NCBI GenBank assembly: GCA_015501595.1
Contig: JADNRX010000008.1
Coordinates: forward strand, 372,001-436,000
Source: Hymenopellis radicata
Taxonomy: Eukaryota > Basidiomycota > Agaricomycetes > Agaricales > Physalacriaceae
Length of the DNA stretch: 64,000 nucleotides
Direction of reading: 5' to 3'
Shown here: positions 47,304 through 61,741 of the stretch, piece by piece
Layout: every line of letters starts with the position of its first letter
Position numbering within the stretch: position 1 is the first letter of the stretch
Notes under the pieces: model-generated
What the model was told of the DNA's origin: nothing
Database searches by the model: none
Seen by the model: only the letters and a program-made list of their open reading frames with translations
Position numbers and translations under genes: made by a program

Positions 47304-47941
47304 TTAAATCCAATCCCAAGAAACTCCAGTGATACGACCGATGGCGACGGGGTCATCAACGAGTTGTTGAATCGCGGAGATGGTAAAGTCAAGGTCGTAG
47401 AGGCCCGCACACCCATAACATTTGTCGGTCACGGCGACCGTAACAGACCTTCCGTTGTCTATTTCGCAAAAATAAGCAGTGAGGAAAGGTGGTAGGCAGA
47501 CGGATAATTACAGTTTGCAGTGAGCCGCTTGTTACAGATAGGGTTCCTAGAAGCAAATGTCATATCAATCTCAACCCAAAGGTAGGCAAATCCTAGGCGC
47601 ACAAGTTGGGGTTTGTGGTAGCACCACTAGAAAGTTATGTTAATACGACTGGAAGAACTGGTGCGAGGAGGGAGTGCGCTTACGGGTACGAGTTGAACAG
47701 AGCAGTAGACACCGCCACAATGTAATCCGTCGCAACGTTGGTGATACCGCATGCCCCAAGGCCTGGGTCGAAGTAGGTACCTAGAATACTTAGGTAAGAG
47801 GAGGTAGCACGGCGAAGAGTCCTGCTAACCTTCACCGACATTGGAGCGGGCCTCCAGATGAGATGTAAAGTTGGTCGGAAGGGCGAACGCCGAAACGACC
47901 CAAAGTGTAAAGAACGCGACAAGCGCAGAGAGCTTGAACAT
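47304..47941 (-). CDS. Secreted expansin-like (RlpA/DPBB) protein
   Basis: Small secreted double-psi beta-barrel protein related to barwin and loosenin-type expansins, which loosen wall polysaccharides without hydrolysis. Start at 47941: signal peptide MFKLSALVAFFTLWVVSAFA, then LPTNFTSHLEARSNVGEG. The barrel reads TYFDPGLGACGITNVATDYI, VAVSTALFNSYP, then NPICNKRLTANC, GRSVTVAVTDKCYGCAGLYD and LDFTISAIQQL, ending GRITGVSWDWI at 47304. The conserved TYF(D/N)P-G-x-GACG start, the V(A)VTDxCxGC motif with its Asp, and the terminal V-x-W are all present. Three or four short introns. Length (about 130 residues) is normal for the family. Confidence 0.82.
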
Positions 47942-49471
47942 TGTAGAAAGAAGGAGTGAAGTTGTGGAGTAGAAAAGATTGTGAGTGGTAATCCCCGAAG
48001 TAGAGTGGGTTACAGAGCTGGTTGCAGATGACTAGACTCCCGTACGGCCTTGCGTTTTTATCGACGAGCCCCCTTTCCTTGTGTTTAATCGACCATGAGG
48101 GCATCCTGTTTCGAGACAGCACCAGACAAAACAACAAAACAACAAAATCGTATTCACTACTGGTCGTGAACAGAGTATAGCGTGTGACCATCTAAGCGTT
48201 GAGTTAGGTCCAAGCACCAATTCGGCCAGTTCCATATGGAACCCCTGTACAGAATCAAACCGTTGCGACTGTGAAGGTGTAGCAGGACCTGTCCGCACAT
48301 GCTAAGGTCCAGGATTCACGAGTGAGTGAGTGAATCTGTCAACGCGTGATTGTAAGGCGAGTGATGGGAGGAAAGAAGCCCACGTGCGACATCCAGTTTA
48401 CCCTTTACGTTCAACAGTCCACTGGTGACTATTAACAGTCAACCTGACGGCGTATTCGATATTTTTCGCTCTACATCAACGCGTAGACATGTCGACCAAA
48501 GGTATGAATGCACGGAACGCGTCGCGCAACCTATTTTTTCAAGTCTTTGAATGCGTAAGTCTTCCATCTAAGATTCGAAACAGATTGACTCTCGCCACCA
48601 GCCCTCTTGGCGATAGTATTGCATAATTCCCCTGCATCTACAACCAAATGCTCTTGCACACCCGCGGCCAAATTTGTGAGTGGATGAGCCATTGTTGATT
48701 GTGCCTGCACGGACTAGGTACACGCACAGTAGCGGCCGGCGGGAGTGCAAATGCCCATGGGTCTGGGTGCCAGGACACGTATGGCGACGCTGACTGCCCC
48801 TTATGTACATACTGGAGGAGCGTATGCTGCACGAGCGCTTTGAGCAACGTTTCTGCGACGGAATAGGGTGACTTTGTAGCATCTTCGGAGACCTGCGTTT
48901 GAGGCCACTGTGGGCTCGAGCACGCTCGTGCGATATGCACTCCGTCTGCCCATCATCGAATATCCCTCCAGGCGAGCATCAAAACCATGGGAACATCTGG
49001 CGCGCTGAACGAATGTCTTACTGGGTCAAATTCTCGGGATTTGCTGGGACGTCCATCTGACTTCATCGTGCAACCTTGCAGGTCTATCGAAGTGGAAGAG
49101 CCGTCTACGTCTCTGCAGCCAACTTACGACCATCTTGTGTAACCTTTGCTCGGGAGGTCCAAAAAAGAGTACCGTTTCATAGCCGGACAAAAATGGCGGC
49201 GCATGTTTAATATGGTCACTGTGATATCTGCCAGTACACCTTGTCCTCTGTAACGCCAATCAACTCCGCCCTGTTGTCCTAGCGTCTGAAGGTCATGCGT
49301 GAAGTGGTATGGTTGCTCAGTTTCGGCGAAGACGGTTTACCTGCGGGAGATACGAAGGATAGGCGTAGTCGCGTAGTAGGGAAGATACAATAGTTTCTGG
49401 TCAAGGCAAGAAGGTTCGACCTCGAGGATATGGCTCGGCGAATATATGCGCCACAGAACAACGTTAGGCAC
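47942..49471. other. Gene-poor stretch, nothing recognised
   Basis: About 1.5 kb. Frames at 48568-48940 and 49026-49570 have no motif and no convincing splice neighbours. A possible start with an immediate GT donor (ATGTCGACCAAAG) at 48489 leads nowhere I can follow. The stretch ends at the tRNA-Val gene. Confidence 0.35.
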
Positions 49472-49545
49472 GGGTCGATGGCGTAGTTGGTTATCGCATC
49501 TGTCTAACACACAGAAGGTCCTCAGTTCGAGCCTGGGTCGACTCA
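49472..49545 (+). tRNA. tRNA-Val (anticodon AAC), second copy
   Basis: The 74 bases are identical to the minus-strand tRNA at 25679-25752: same acceptor stem, anticodon loop CTAACAC, and T-loop TTCGAGC with B-box. No intron and no encoded CCA. Flanking sequences differ from the first copy. Confidence 0.93.
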
Positions 49546-49744
49546 GTAAGCTTTGTTGCCATTCTGGCAATCATTGAGCTCTTTTTGGCGTAGTTCGTCG
49601 TACGTACTACTATCATCTATGTTGACCCTACGCAGGAGGGTGGCGCAGTTATGTTCGCAGGCCGAGTAGATCATCAAAACTTTCATTGGCTGGTGCGAGG
49701 TCTTGAATATATTAAATGTAACGAAGGAAAGTCAAGTGGCATCA

Positions 49745-52700
49745 ACAATTAGGAAGGGAACCACCGCATCTGGATCGTAAAACCTGTCGTGCCTGCACAT
49801 GCCAGTGCTGCACCCTGATTCGCGGAGCAGAAGATGTTCGTAAGTGTCCCTCCCGCGTGGCCACTGATAACAGCGGCGCAGCCCAGCGTCTGCCCGTTGA
49901 ACACCCAGTTGAAGTCCACCTCATGCGCACCGGTGGCCCCGCCGCACTGCAAATCGAGATTAGCGTCCCCAAGGAGCCCTGTGCGTTCGGCAGATTGTTC
50001 AACATGGAAAAGACGTTCGTGCACTGTGCACCAATGCCAGAGGCGTCGATGACTTGGTAGTGCGCGCCCGTGAGGCTCGCGCCTGATCCCACCGCATAGA
50101 AGTTCTGCGTTCCGCGTTAGGCGGTTGGAGTAACTAGGATAGGGCCACCCACTAAATTTCCGGCACCCATAATCCGCTGAGGTATGGTGTCGAACGGTAT
50201 CGATTTAACCGTTGTACCGCCGCCGACGTAACCGACCGTGCCCTCCGTCCCAGGAACGTTGCAGGAGGCCGTCGTGGGGGCAGGAGGCAACAAGTTCTAC
50301 GGCGGGTTAGTACCGTTCCGAAGCAAATTTGGCAGACGGCACACCTGGAAATTGAAGCTAGATGGGTTATACTGCAGCATTGCTTGAGTTCCCCATCACA
50401 CACGACGAAGAGTTTTGGTCTACGCACCGTGTTCGCAGTATAAAGCGGGAAACAATTCGGAACGATACCGTTGTTGGTCAACGCGGCAACGCTCTGCATT
50501 TCCGCTCGGTAGAAGTTCCATGCGTTGGTGGCACGACTCCTGCTTAAATTATGAAGGGTATTGAGAGCTGGCCTGTCCACTCACGTGCAGCCGGCCGGAT
50601 ATTGAGACACAATCGACGTCAACCAGTCCCTGAAGAGTACTGGCAGACTTCGAGAGTTGTCCAGGATTGTTCTTGGCGTGACCTCAGAGAGCAGCTGCTG
50701 GAACCTAGCTGCGGTGCTGGCAAAGATTCCGCTCGTCTGGCCGAAGTCTAGCAGATGCGAAAATCAGACTGCGTGCACCGCTGACTGCATCGAGACTGAC
50801 ATTGTCCAAGCGCGGCAAAGTTGCGCAAAAACGTCTCAATGTCATAGATTTCACCTTCGCTGACGGAGAAGTTAATGATCGACACCACGTTCCGGACTGA
50901 GGAGGGTCTCCGGGGAATGGCTTGTTGTTATTCACGACATTGGACTTGGCTACGAAAGTGTTGAATAATATATTCCGCAGAGAAGTCGTAGACGTCACCT
51001 TGGTTCATGGGTTTATCCACCCAGACCATGTTTTGCACCTGAGGCAGAGACAGTACGTCAAGCCCGACGCTATGGTTCACTCGCCACTTACGTTGTCTAC
51101 AGTCGCGAGCAGGGCGGCACCGAGCGTTGAGCCATCTCTTCGAACATAATTGATGACGTCTCCTGCAATCCTGGGTGATGATTGAATAACATTCATCACT
51201 ATCTCAGATTTGTGAACATACCATGCACAGTTGGTGCCACTTGACCGCGCCACCAGCGTTCGCTAAATCACTGAAGAACTAGGAGGAGCTATCAACCAGT
51301 ATCAGATAAACCGCCAGATATAATACCTGATTGATATAACCAATCCTATAAGGTTTTTCAGCACTGCTTTGAACCAAATCGCGCAAAGAGCTGCTTACTC
51401 GAAAACGTGTTCCTCTTTGGACAGTCAGTTAAGCAACTGAAACAATTGCTCATCAACTCACGATTTGTTGACGGTGTTTGGTCGGGGTTGTTCGGTTTAC
51501 CGCCCACCTGTATCTGAACCAACGCAGTGTCAGTAAAATCTCCGCTCGCAAGGGTACCAGGAAATAAGCTCCTGCCCCGAGATTCACTGGTGAAGGTGAC
51601 GTGATTACAATCGAACAAGGAGGTATCTTGGCCTCTACAATCGGATTCAAAGCTGAGTAAAGTCCGCGCTGACGACAACAGCAATCACTCACGACGTCCA
51701 CCAGCCCTGCGGTGCGGTTCGGAGCTGTTGGTTGGTAATTTGATCAAATCTCGCCTTCGCAAGTCAGGATCTGAACCGAGGTCAGACCAGTCCGCATTCT
51801 CAGGGTCATCGGGCAGATTGTAGCCCGGAGTTCGAATGGGGCATGCCGAAGTGGAAGTGGAGGAAGAAGAGGAAGAGGAAGAGCTAGTTGACGAGGAGTC
51901 GGTCTGCGTATTATCGGGATCGGAATTGGCTGTGGGCAAGTTGAAGGGATTGGACCAAATGCCTGTCCACCCAGGAGGCGGGAACACCAGCGGTGTTATG
52001 CCATTGATGATACCCACGTCTGCCGGCGGACAACCGCTAATGATTCCGCCGAAGAGGATGCTCCATATGTTCAAGGTGCCGCCACACCGCGAATGGTCGC
52101 CAGGTGGGCCGGTGACAACTACTGGAGGAGAGGTGCTTTTCGGGGGAATTGTGATCGTCGAAGACCACGTAACGGGCGAGGTCAATGGCGCAGTGTACAC
52201 GATGACGGTAGCATTTCGAGTCGGAGAAATGTTTTGAGCTACGCTATGTATCAGGATAGCTCCGGGGAACGACAAAGGGACTTACTAAACGTCGGCGTGA
52301 TGGCGCTTGGTTGCGAGATATCCGTCGGAACTGGCGAGTTCACGGGAGTGCCCCCAGAGTTCAATGTAATGATAACACCTTCAACATTAACGGTCGTGGT
52401 TGTTTTAGGCACAGGCACGACTATTGTGGTTGCGGTCTTCGACACGGTGGTGACGGAGGTGATTGTTGAACCTTCAGTGAATGTTATGGTTAATGTGGAA
52501 GTGGTCGCAGGGATGGTCACAGTTCTGGTGACTGTTTGGACTGAGCCTGAAACAGCAGTGAAAGTGGTCGTAACAGACGTAGCCGCCGGGATGACGAGGG
52601 TCTTGGTCGTTGTAACTGTGCTTTGGGACACCACTGAGGTTTGAGTCGATGTCACTACACCGGGGATTTGTACGAAAGTCTCAGAAGCGGCATTGGGAGA

Positions 52701-55374
52701 GGGGAAGGGGTTAGGGTCTGTCAAAGCAAAACAGTTAAAACCCCGCGGTGAAAGGAATCTCAGAACGTACTCCACTCGACAGAAGTAAACAAACCCTGGC
52801 CTGAGCCTGAGCCCGAGCTCCCCCCGCCATCGCCAGGATTGGATGTGACCTGGTCCAATGACCTGACACTTGAGATTAGCGACCAGTCCGGCGCCAAAGA
52901 AAGATGACACAGCACCATATGAAGGTGCCTCCAAAGCAGGTCGTCTCCGCAAACGATGTTTTCGCTCTAGTAATGAAATCAATTATGCACAGTAGAGTAC
53001 GAAGGAGCGCCTTACGCCCAAGTGTCTTGTTGATCGAATGTTATGAGAGAGCCCTGCCGCACTTTCCGTGAGATGTACATGTCGAATACAACTAGCGAGG
53101 TGACATACCGACTTATCAAACCAGTAGGTCTCTGTAGGCTTGTCGAGAGTTGGGATGATGCCGCTGTTTAATAGACCTTCGACCTCAAATTGTGCGAGTA
53201 TTCCAGGTGTGGAAGTACAGTTCCCTGGAAATCCGCCGCCAGTCATAGTGCAGTTGTATCCGACGCACGACGCGTCAGCGAGTTGGTAGGTACGTCCGTA
53301 ATAGGCGAGGCCTCCGGAGAGTCTGAGCATCAAGATCACTTCGACAGATGTGTAGGGTGTGCGCACCCAAGTTCACTAAAATGAGTAACCTCAGTACGTA
53401 CATGAAAATGCCACAATTCAACACTTGCCAATGTTCAAGTTGACCCCTGCACGGATGTAAAGCAAAGCGCTGTCGTGCATATCAAGGATGGATGTATGCG
53501 GGTTGGTGACCGGAGCCTGGTCAGTCACATTCGTGTCCCATGGACCATGATAATCGTACGCTGTCGTTGTATGAGACGCGGAAGGATGCACAAATTTTTC
53601 TCCCTCTTACACATCATGTTCAAGTATGTGACACTCTAATCTTGTCGATCTCAAATCCTTGGAGAAACCAGTAGCCAGCAGGGGTGGCTTGTTGCAGTGA
53701 GTCGGGTGCACGAGCTTCAAATTGATTGGCCACTTACCGCAGGAGATGACTTGCGTCGGAAGAGCGGCCCTGAGTTCTTGGAAAAAGGCGGTCAAGTTGG
53801 GAGTGTCTGCGAGATCGTGAGCATCAATACTTTTCTACATGGACTCAACTGGCCTGTGGGAGGGGCGGCGCGCTCGATGGCACCGGGATATTCTTCGGAC
53901 GGTTAATTGGTTGAATCAATGGCAACATCCCAACTCACTCACCAAAGTCGATATCTAAGACAATCGGTCAGTCCGGTGCTACGATGAATAAATAATGGTC
54001 CCACCAATTCCATCCAGTCCAAACTGGGTCAAGAATGATTTCACAGAGGAGATGAAGGTGGCCCTGGTACTGCTTGTCGAAATCATGACCGAGAATAAAT
54101 CACGAGTCGGATCATCTTCGCTGCCACAGAGTCAACGAACAGCTCATCCAAAAATATGGGATATTACTCACGAGAAAGCCCACCCTCCGACCGCGATGAT
54201 CACCTTTAACCCAGGAAAGTTTGCCTTTTGTCCAGCAAGTTGCTGCAAGAGCGGCACATCGGCGTCATCCAGCTCTAGGATGCACGTTCACAGGGCATTT
54301 CTCCGGACGAAGATGACTCACGGATTTCTAATCCCTGCGAAATTGTCGCAAAGGCGAAGTGCGCCCCGGTAAAGCCAGACCAGTCGATCTCGTCAGGCGC
54401 CACATTCGTTCCACACGCTCTGCGATCTCCCCAACCTGCATAGTATCCGATCTTCCTCATCGAGCCAGACGATCCGCAGCTCGGAAGGGTGGGTTCTCCA
54501 CAGTTCGAGATACACGGGTTCGCACCCTGATGAAACTGAGCATTGTATGGTGGAATTAAATATACTGCGCGCACCGTAGTCGTGCAGAATTCGTCTGTCA
54601 AGCCACAGAAGCCAAATGCGCTGCAGCAAGCGTTGAGAGGACAGGTGCTGTTGCCTTGACTTTGAGGCCCGCATTGGAGACCGGGTATGATGCTGTGAGT
54701 AATTTCGCGTTCATTTGAATGTGATGACAGGCGAAATGGGCAACATACGGAGGAGGAGGCGGTGTACCCGATGATACACACATCGTGTAGTTGACCTGAA
54801 GATCCACACATCCTGCGACTATTCAGCTCGATATCAGGCCAAGGCAGTGGGCAGACGTACCTTTCCAATGGAAGGTATTGGCGTTCCAGGTCTCAAGGTC
54901 GGCCACCGTGATCGAAAATTTCACCCCGATGGCGGAGCAGGAGTCGTTGGGCACGGTTGTGTACTGCGTTCTGTTGAGTTTGAGCAAAGGCGGCTAGTTC
55001 TACGCACCGTCGCGCACGACCCATCAGGGTTCTGCTGAGGCTGACCGGGAAGAGTTCCCGCAGTGATGCAGAGCTTCTGACCTGCACTGTTTGTTAGGAT
55101 GAAGCGCACTTCCGTCGTCCTGCTCACCGAGCGCTAACGCGCTGCAATCCAGTCCCGGGTTGAAAGACAACAGCTGGTCTGTGGTGATTCCTGCAGCCTG
55201 TGCAATTGAGAAGCAGGTGCTGCCCGACGCTACAGTTGCAAAACTGCAGTCTAACAAACAAAAGCCATGAGTACGTTCCGCCACCACAGTTCAGCGGACC
55301 AACTCACCCGCTGCCAGGGTCGGCCCTGCACACCACGCGACCGCGCACACAAGTGCGCTAAAACGATATTTCAT
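49745..55374 (-). CDS. LysM-CBM18-GH18 chitinase, large secreted (subgroup C type)
   Basis: Secreted multi-domain chitinase resembling the fungal subgroup C / killer-toxin-alpha-like chitinases. Start at 55374 with a signal peptide (MKYRFSALVCAVAWCAG). Two LysM-type chitin-binding modules follow (CFSIAQAAGITTDQLLSFNP at about 55190; DSCSAIGVKFSITVADLETW at about 54920), then a CBM18 hevein-like module (CPLNACCSAFGFCGLTDEFC, about 54630). The GH18 barrel begins at GYYAGWGDRRACG (about 54440). The DxxDxDxE catalytic motif is intact, split by two introns (about 53970-53900), with the acid Glu codon itself divided. MtYDyHG-type YDYHGPWDTNVTDQ lies at about 53555 and GGLAYYGRTYQLADASC at about 53300. 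Beyond the barrel are a Thr/Ser-rich mucin-like region (52700-52250), a Ser-run linker, and a C-terminal region ending at 49745. One frame break lies at 49967-49970 (G/C run). I treat it as one gene because splice-linked frames continue throughout, but the region below about 51.7 kb could be a separate gene. Confidence 0.72.
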
Positions 55375-55997
55375 GTCAGCAAAGCGTGAGCAAGGTTCGA
55401 GCATCTGGAAACAAACTGGAATCATGCCAAAGATATATAAGAGCCACGGATTCAGATCCGGATCCTGGTGTTCTGACCTGGAGTGCCATAGAGTGCCATC
55501 CCGTTGTCATCGGGTCTTATTGTTAGAAATGGCTCGTTCTATTCTCCGGGAAGGCACAACGAAGATGGGTACAATACCCGTGCGCCAACTTTGATAGGGA
55601 TTTGGCGCTTTAGAATGTGGCATGCCTAGATGTTGTCGAATCCTGCGGGAAAGCATCAGGAGCTGCCGTCATTCTTTGCAGCAAGAGTTCCGCATATATA
55701 CATGGTGCCTGCTCAAAGGTTTCTATGGGCCTTCGGAATTGTCCTTCCGGCTTGAGCCTTTACGCATAGATCATCGCAATCAGCGACTCCTTACTCGTCG
55801 AGCACTCAGACTGAGAAGCTCTCGATGGGACGGTATGATAATGCAAGATATCGTCTATGGGGCAAGTCTTCGTACACCGGAGGGAGTTGAAGAGGCGCAA
55901 AGCCATATCGCACAACCTATGATTCTGTCAGCTTGAATATCTAGTCGATTAACACGCACTTACAGGCCAGAAGCAATCGGAAGACCTAGACTAAATC
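55375..55997. other. Intergenic, promoter side of the chitinase gene
   Basis: About 620 bases. Plus-strand frames (55373-55594, 55622-55936) have no motif. No clear promoter element identified. Confidence 0.3.
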
Positions 55998-56750
55998 TCA
56001 TATTTCCATCTCATCCTCCGCTTCCAAGGGTAGTTTCTCGCGACGGGCAACGGTCTCCTTCAAAGTTTTCCACACGTTAATCACGGATTCTCTGGCAATG
56101 GTTCTCGCTTGAAGAAGCTCCTGCTCATCGAAACCACTGCCTGTCCAATTCGTCCAGATGCATTCCACCCTCTGTAAACCTTGTATGTGGAAGGCAAAAC
56201 ACCCAGAAGCAGATGTGTGTTGCTTCTCTTCTGGAGAAGGGTCGACGATAAAATCATCGTCCGTCATCCCTACATCAACAGCGCAGACAACGCCCCGCAT
56301 AGGAACGGAGGCAGAAGCCATGCAGGCCATGGTTGACGCGTTAATCATGCTCGCTAAAGAGCCTTCATCTGTGAGCGACTGAACCACCAGAACAACAGCT
56401 GTACGTGGATTCGCCTCCATGACCAGGCTCTGCTTTAGTACGCTTCCAAGGACAGATCCGGTCTTTTTCTCGCGAGTACCAGGGATACCAGAGAGCGGAC
56501 GAACGACGACGTCGAGAGATAGACGTGATGGATTTTCTGCCGCCAAACGGACCTCGATGGGGCCCGTGAACGACGCTAGTGCTGAGGGCGTTGAACCTGT
56601 TCGAGTTTTAGTTGTTCGTTGTATTTTGGCGAAATTTGCAAGTTGCTCACCAAATCCGAAGCGTGCACTGCCGTCTACGCGTGCCAAATCGTCGAATTCA
56701 GCGGTAATGGGTCGAATATCATGCGGTGAGCGACCGTCTGGGCGCGTCAT
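55998..56750 (-). CDS. RRP46: Exosome complex subunit Rrp46 (RNase PH fold)
   Basis: Core-ring subunit of the RNA exosome (nuclear and cytoplasmic 3'-5' RNA decay and processing); eukaryotic Rrp46 is structural and not catalytic. Start at 56750 (MTRPDGRSPHDIRPITAEFD), then LARVDGSARFGFG, matching the R-DGR-...-DGSa-f-G start of the RNase PH fold. One intron (about 56653-56598) has GTGAGC and ACAG ends. Downstream are GPIEVRLAAENPSRLSLDVV, VVRPLSGIPGTREK, NPRTAVVLVVQSLTDEGSLA, INASTMACMASASVPMRGVV (the family's N-A-x-x-x-A-x-x-x-x-x-x-P-x(K/R) helix) and VDVGMTDDDFIVDPSPEEKQ. A helical C-terminus ends EDEMEI at 55998. Full length, no break. Confidence 0.85.
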   Translation of the reverse strand: MTRPDGRSPHDIRPITAEFDDLARVDGSARFGFGEQLANFAKIQRTTKTRTGSTPSALASFTGPIEVRLAAENPSRLSLDVVVRPLSGIPGTREKKTGSVLGSVLKQSLVMEANPRTAVVLVVQSLTDEGSLASMINASTMACMASASVPMRGVVCAVDVGMTDDDFIVDPSPEEKQHTSASGCFAFHIQGLQRVECIWTNWTGSGFDEQELLQARTIARESVINVWKTLKETVARREKLPLEAEDEMEI

Positions 56751-57981
56751 GGTTTTTCAAGATGGAGGTGAGAGCTAAATCAGGAACCGATCATTTTACA
56801 TTCTGCCACCTCCCACGTTCACCTCCCAATCTGAATCCTATGTACCAGCCTTTTTCTGCCGCCAACTCATCTTACCTTCTTATTTATCACGTCTCGCTTA
56901 GCCTCGAGCTACAACCGTTCTCAGAGAGGTAGGCCTCATAACGAGATTTTGAGATCATTCGACATCTGTGCGTCATCTGGAGTTTTGCTCGGTCGGTAAG
57001 GAAGGTAAAACCCACAAGCCATCGGGACGCACAGCGTGGCACCTCTCACTGAACCCTCTTCCGCCACTTAAAGCGAAGTTAGACAAGGAACAGCCCAGAA
57101 CTCATTTTGGTAACCTGCTCTTCAACAGTGTTGAAGGTGCATCACCTCTTATCTTGGGCACCTTAATCCTGTACTTCTCTTGGTTCTCCGAGCAACTGTC
57201 CTTATCTGGTCGACCCCATACAATCATCATCGTTGAACACAGTCCTGGCCATTCATGCTATTCGATAGCTGTGGCTGCGACACGCCGGTCTATGTGTGGA
57301 GACACATCCTTGGTTTCAATATCATGGACGGAACATCGCACATAAAACCTGAGTATCGCTGAAATCTAATGCGTTCAATGCTCCTTCTTCAATATGGATC
57401 GTCATCTCCTAGGAATGCATCCATCACGCTTCGGCGTGTGGGGAAAGCCTTTGTTATCATTTTCTGCTCTCGCGCGCGTATGTAGCGTGCCTTGAATAGC
57501 AGTGAATAGCACCTCTGCCGCTTTGGAAGTTCGCGACAACGGACTGATTGTTTTCGTACGAACCTTCACTGTCGTGCCTAGCGCGACGATTGGCGGAACA
57601 TGTCTCATCTCCTTGACCACTTACATACCGCAAGCTTCCCAGTTGAGTCGGTCGTCGGAATCAGCTACGTAGTATTATCTCCGAGTCAGTTACGAGCTCT
57701 TTATACGTAAAAAGTAGCCTTAAAGCATGTTTAATCCAGGCTTAATCTTACCTGAAGCGTCCCTTTTGCGAGGTTCAGTTTCTGGTTCTCAACTGTAGGT
57801 TCACTTCAACGCATAGGAAAACATCGGCCAAGACATCGGCCGATTCGGGGCAAGTCGGAACGAAGTTGCCGGGTGAAAATCACGGGAAGCTGATTGGTTC
57901 AAATTCGGCTCGTCACGATCGGAGGAGACATTCTCCAGCTTGTGCATTCACCATTTCCCTCCTCTGTCGACAACGCCCACC
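56751..57981. other. Intergenic region upstream of RRP46 and SDH1
   Basis: About 1.2 kb between divergently transcribed housekeeping genes. Frames at 56968-57345 (+) and 57620-57402 (-) show no motif. It presumably contains both promoters; no clear TATA box found, as expected for housekeeping genes. Confidence 0.35.
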
Positions 57982-60492
<2,511 letters not shown>

Positions 60493-60667
60493 GGAAGTAC
60501 GTATGTTGTTACATTAGAAACTTGTATTAAGTACATTTTCCTGGATTTTCTTTCTGAATCTGCGGGTATTGAGTAGTAGCTGAATACGATGCTTCGATAT
60601 CGCGATAATTTTGATGTTCGCGCATCACACAGCATGGTGTGATAGTGGGTGCGGCCGTTTAAACACG

Positions 60668-61741
60668 TTACCGTATGCATGATACGCCACACCTAGAGGG
60701 ACCGTAGTAAACCTCATTGCATGGCGGCATGCAACGGGCATCGTGTGAAGTGAAAGATGAAATGCAATGCATTATGCCCCGGAGAAATAGATAGATGCAG
60801 TATGTACAATATAATGAGTGTAAGTATAAGAAAGGTGTCTCAAGGCATGATTCGCCTGCGGAATCTATCTGAATCGATATCATAATCATCTCATCGGGTT
60901 TGAGCACTTCGCGGGAGGCTTCCCGTGTGAAACGCGCGAGAAAGGAAACCTCTAGCGTGTTTGTTGGGCTGTGGGAAGGACTAGACATGCTTCGCAGGAT
61001 CAGAGACTGTGCAAAGGAAAGATAAGCAAATGAACTTACCACGACCCGCATGTTGACTGCGCCTGGAGGTGGCACAACGACATATGGGGTAGGGCCAGGA
61101 AGATACGAGTGGCTGTGCGATTGGCGGTGGTGATGGATATGGGTGTGATGCGGCTGGGCAGAAGGAGGAGGAGGAGGAGGAACCTGGGACCACGCGGGAA
61201 CAGGCGTGGGGGCGTAACGTGGCGCTGGCGCGTGGAGGTAGCTCGGTGCTGGGGCGGGAGGCACGTAGACGGGAACAGGTGCCGGTGTGCCGGTTCTGTG
61301 TGCTGAGACCGGGACGGGCGTCGGTGTGGCGCCGTAGACAGAAGCGGGATACGTTTTTGGGGCGTACAAGCCTGGCGTGGGATGGCGAGTCACGGGATGG
61401 GAGCGGTGAATGTGATGGTTTTGCTGTGGTGGTGGAGGAGAGAGATAGTGGGCGGGCATCGGGCCGGGGAGCGGTGCATAGATGGCCGGGCGGGCGTCGA
61501 GACTGATACCTCGTCGGCGCGACGAGGAGGACGACTCACGTGTGAGATCCCTGGCGGTCACCCTCCGCCCTCCACTGCTGCCGCTCCCGCTGCTAGAGTC
61601 GTCGAGCTCGCGTGGATCGGTCTCGACGGCACAGCGGAATTCGCCTTTATGGGCTTCCGTGTCGTCGACCCATCGCGAGATGCGCCGCATGGTGGCCTGG
61701 TACCGGTCTTGAGCCTCTGGCGAAAAGTCATATTCCGTCAT
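60668..61741 (-). CDS. Proline/His-rich hypothetical protein
   Basis: Start at 61741 (MTEYDFSPEAQDRYQATMRR, then ISRWVDDTEAHKGEF), a short ordered N-terminus in a style common to Agaricomycete hypothetical proteins. It is followed by about 180 residues of low complexity rich in Pro, His, Ser and Tyr (LSPPPPQQNHHIHRSHPVT; VPPAPAPSYLHAPAPRYAP; SQVPPPPPPSAQPHHTH). A good donor (GTAAGT at about 61038) suggests an intron, after which a short exon with EVSFLARFTREASREVLKPD could end the protein; the unspliced frame runs to 60668. No known domain. Possibly a disordered regulator or structural protein. The long open frame on the opposite strand is a composition shadow. Confidence 0.5.
   Translation of the reverse strand: MTEYDFSPEAQDRYQATMRRISRWVDDTEAHKGEFRCAVETDPRELDDSSSGSGSSGGRRVTARDLTRESSSSSRRRGISLDARPAIYAPLPGPMPAHYLSPPPPQQNHHIHRSHPVTRHPTPGLYAPKTYPASVYGATPTPVPVSAHRTGTPAPVPVYVPPAPAPSYLHAPAPRYAPTPVPAWSQVPPPPPPSAQPHHTHIHHHRQSHSHSYLPGPTPYVVVPPPGAVNMRVVVSSFAYLSFAQSLILRSMSSPSHSPTNTLEVSFLARFTREASREVLKPDEMIMISIQIDSAGESCLETPFLYLHSLYCTYCIYLFLRGIMHCISSFTSHDARCMPPCNEVYYGPSRCGVSCIR

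Noticed and set aside
48568..48940. Minus-strand frames of about 100 residues
   Set aside because: No domain, no splice-linked neighbours, and two overlapping frames of equal quality; not supported as a gene.
52093..52644. Plus-strand Val/Thr-rich open frame of about 180 residues
   Set aside because: It is the antisense of the Thr/Ser-rich region of the chitinase gene; the repetitive composition keeps the opposite strand open.
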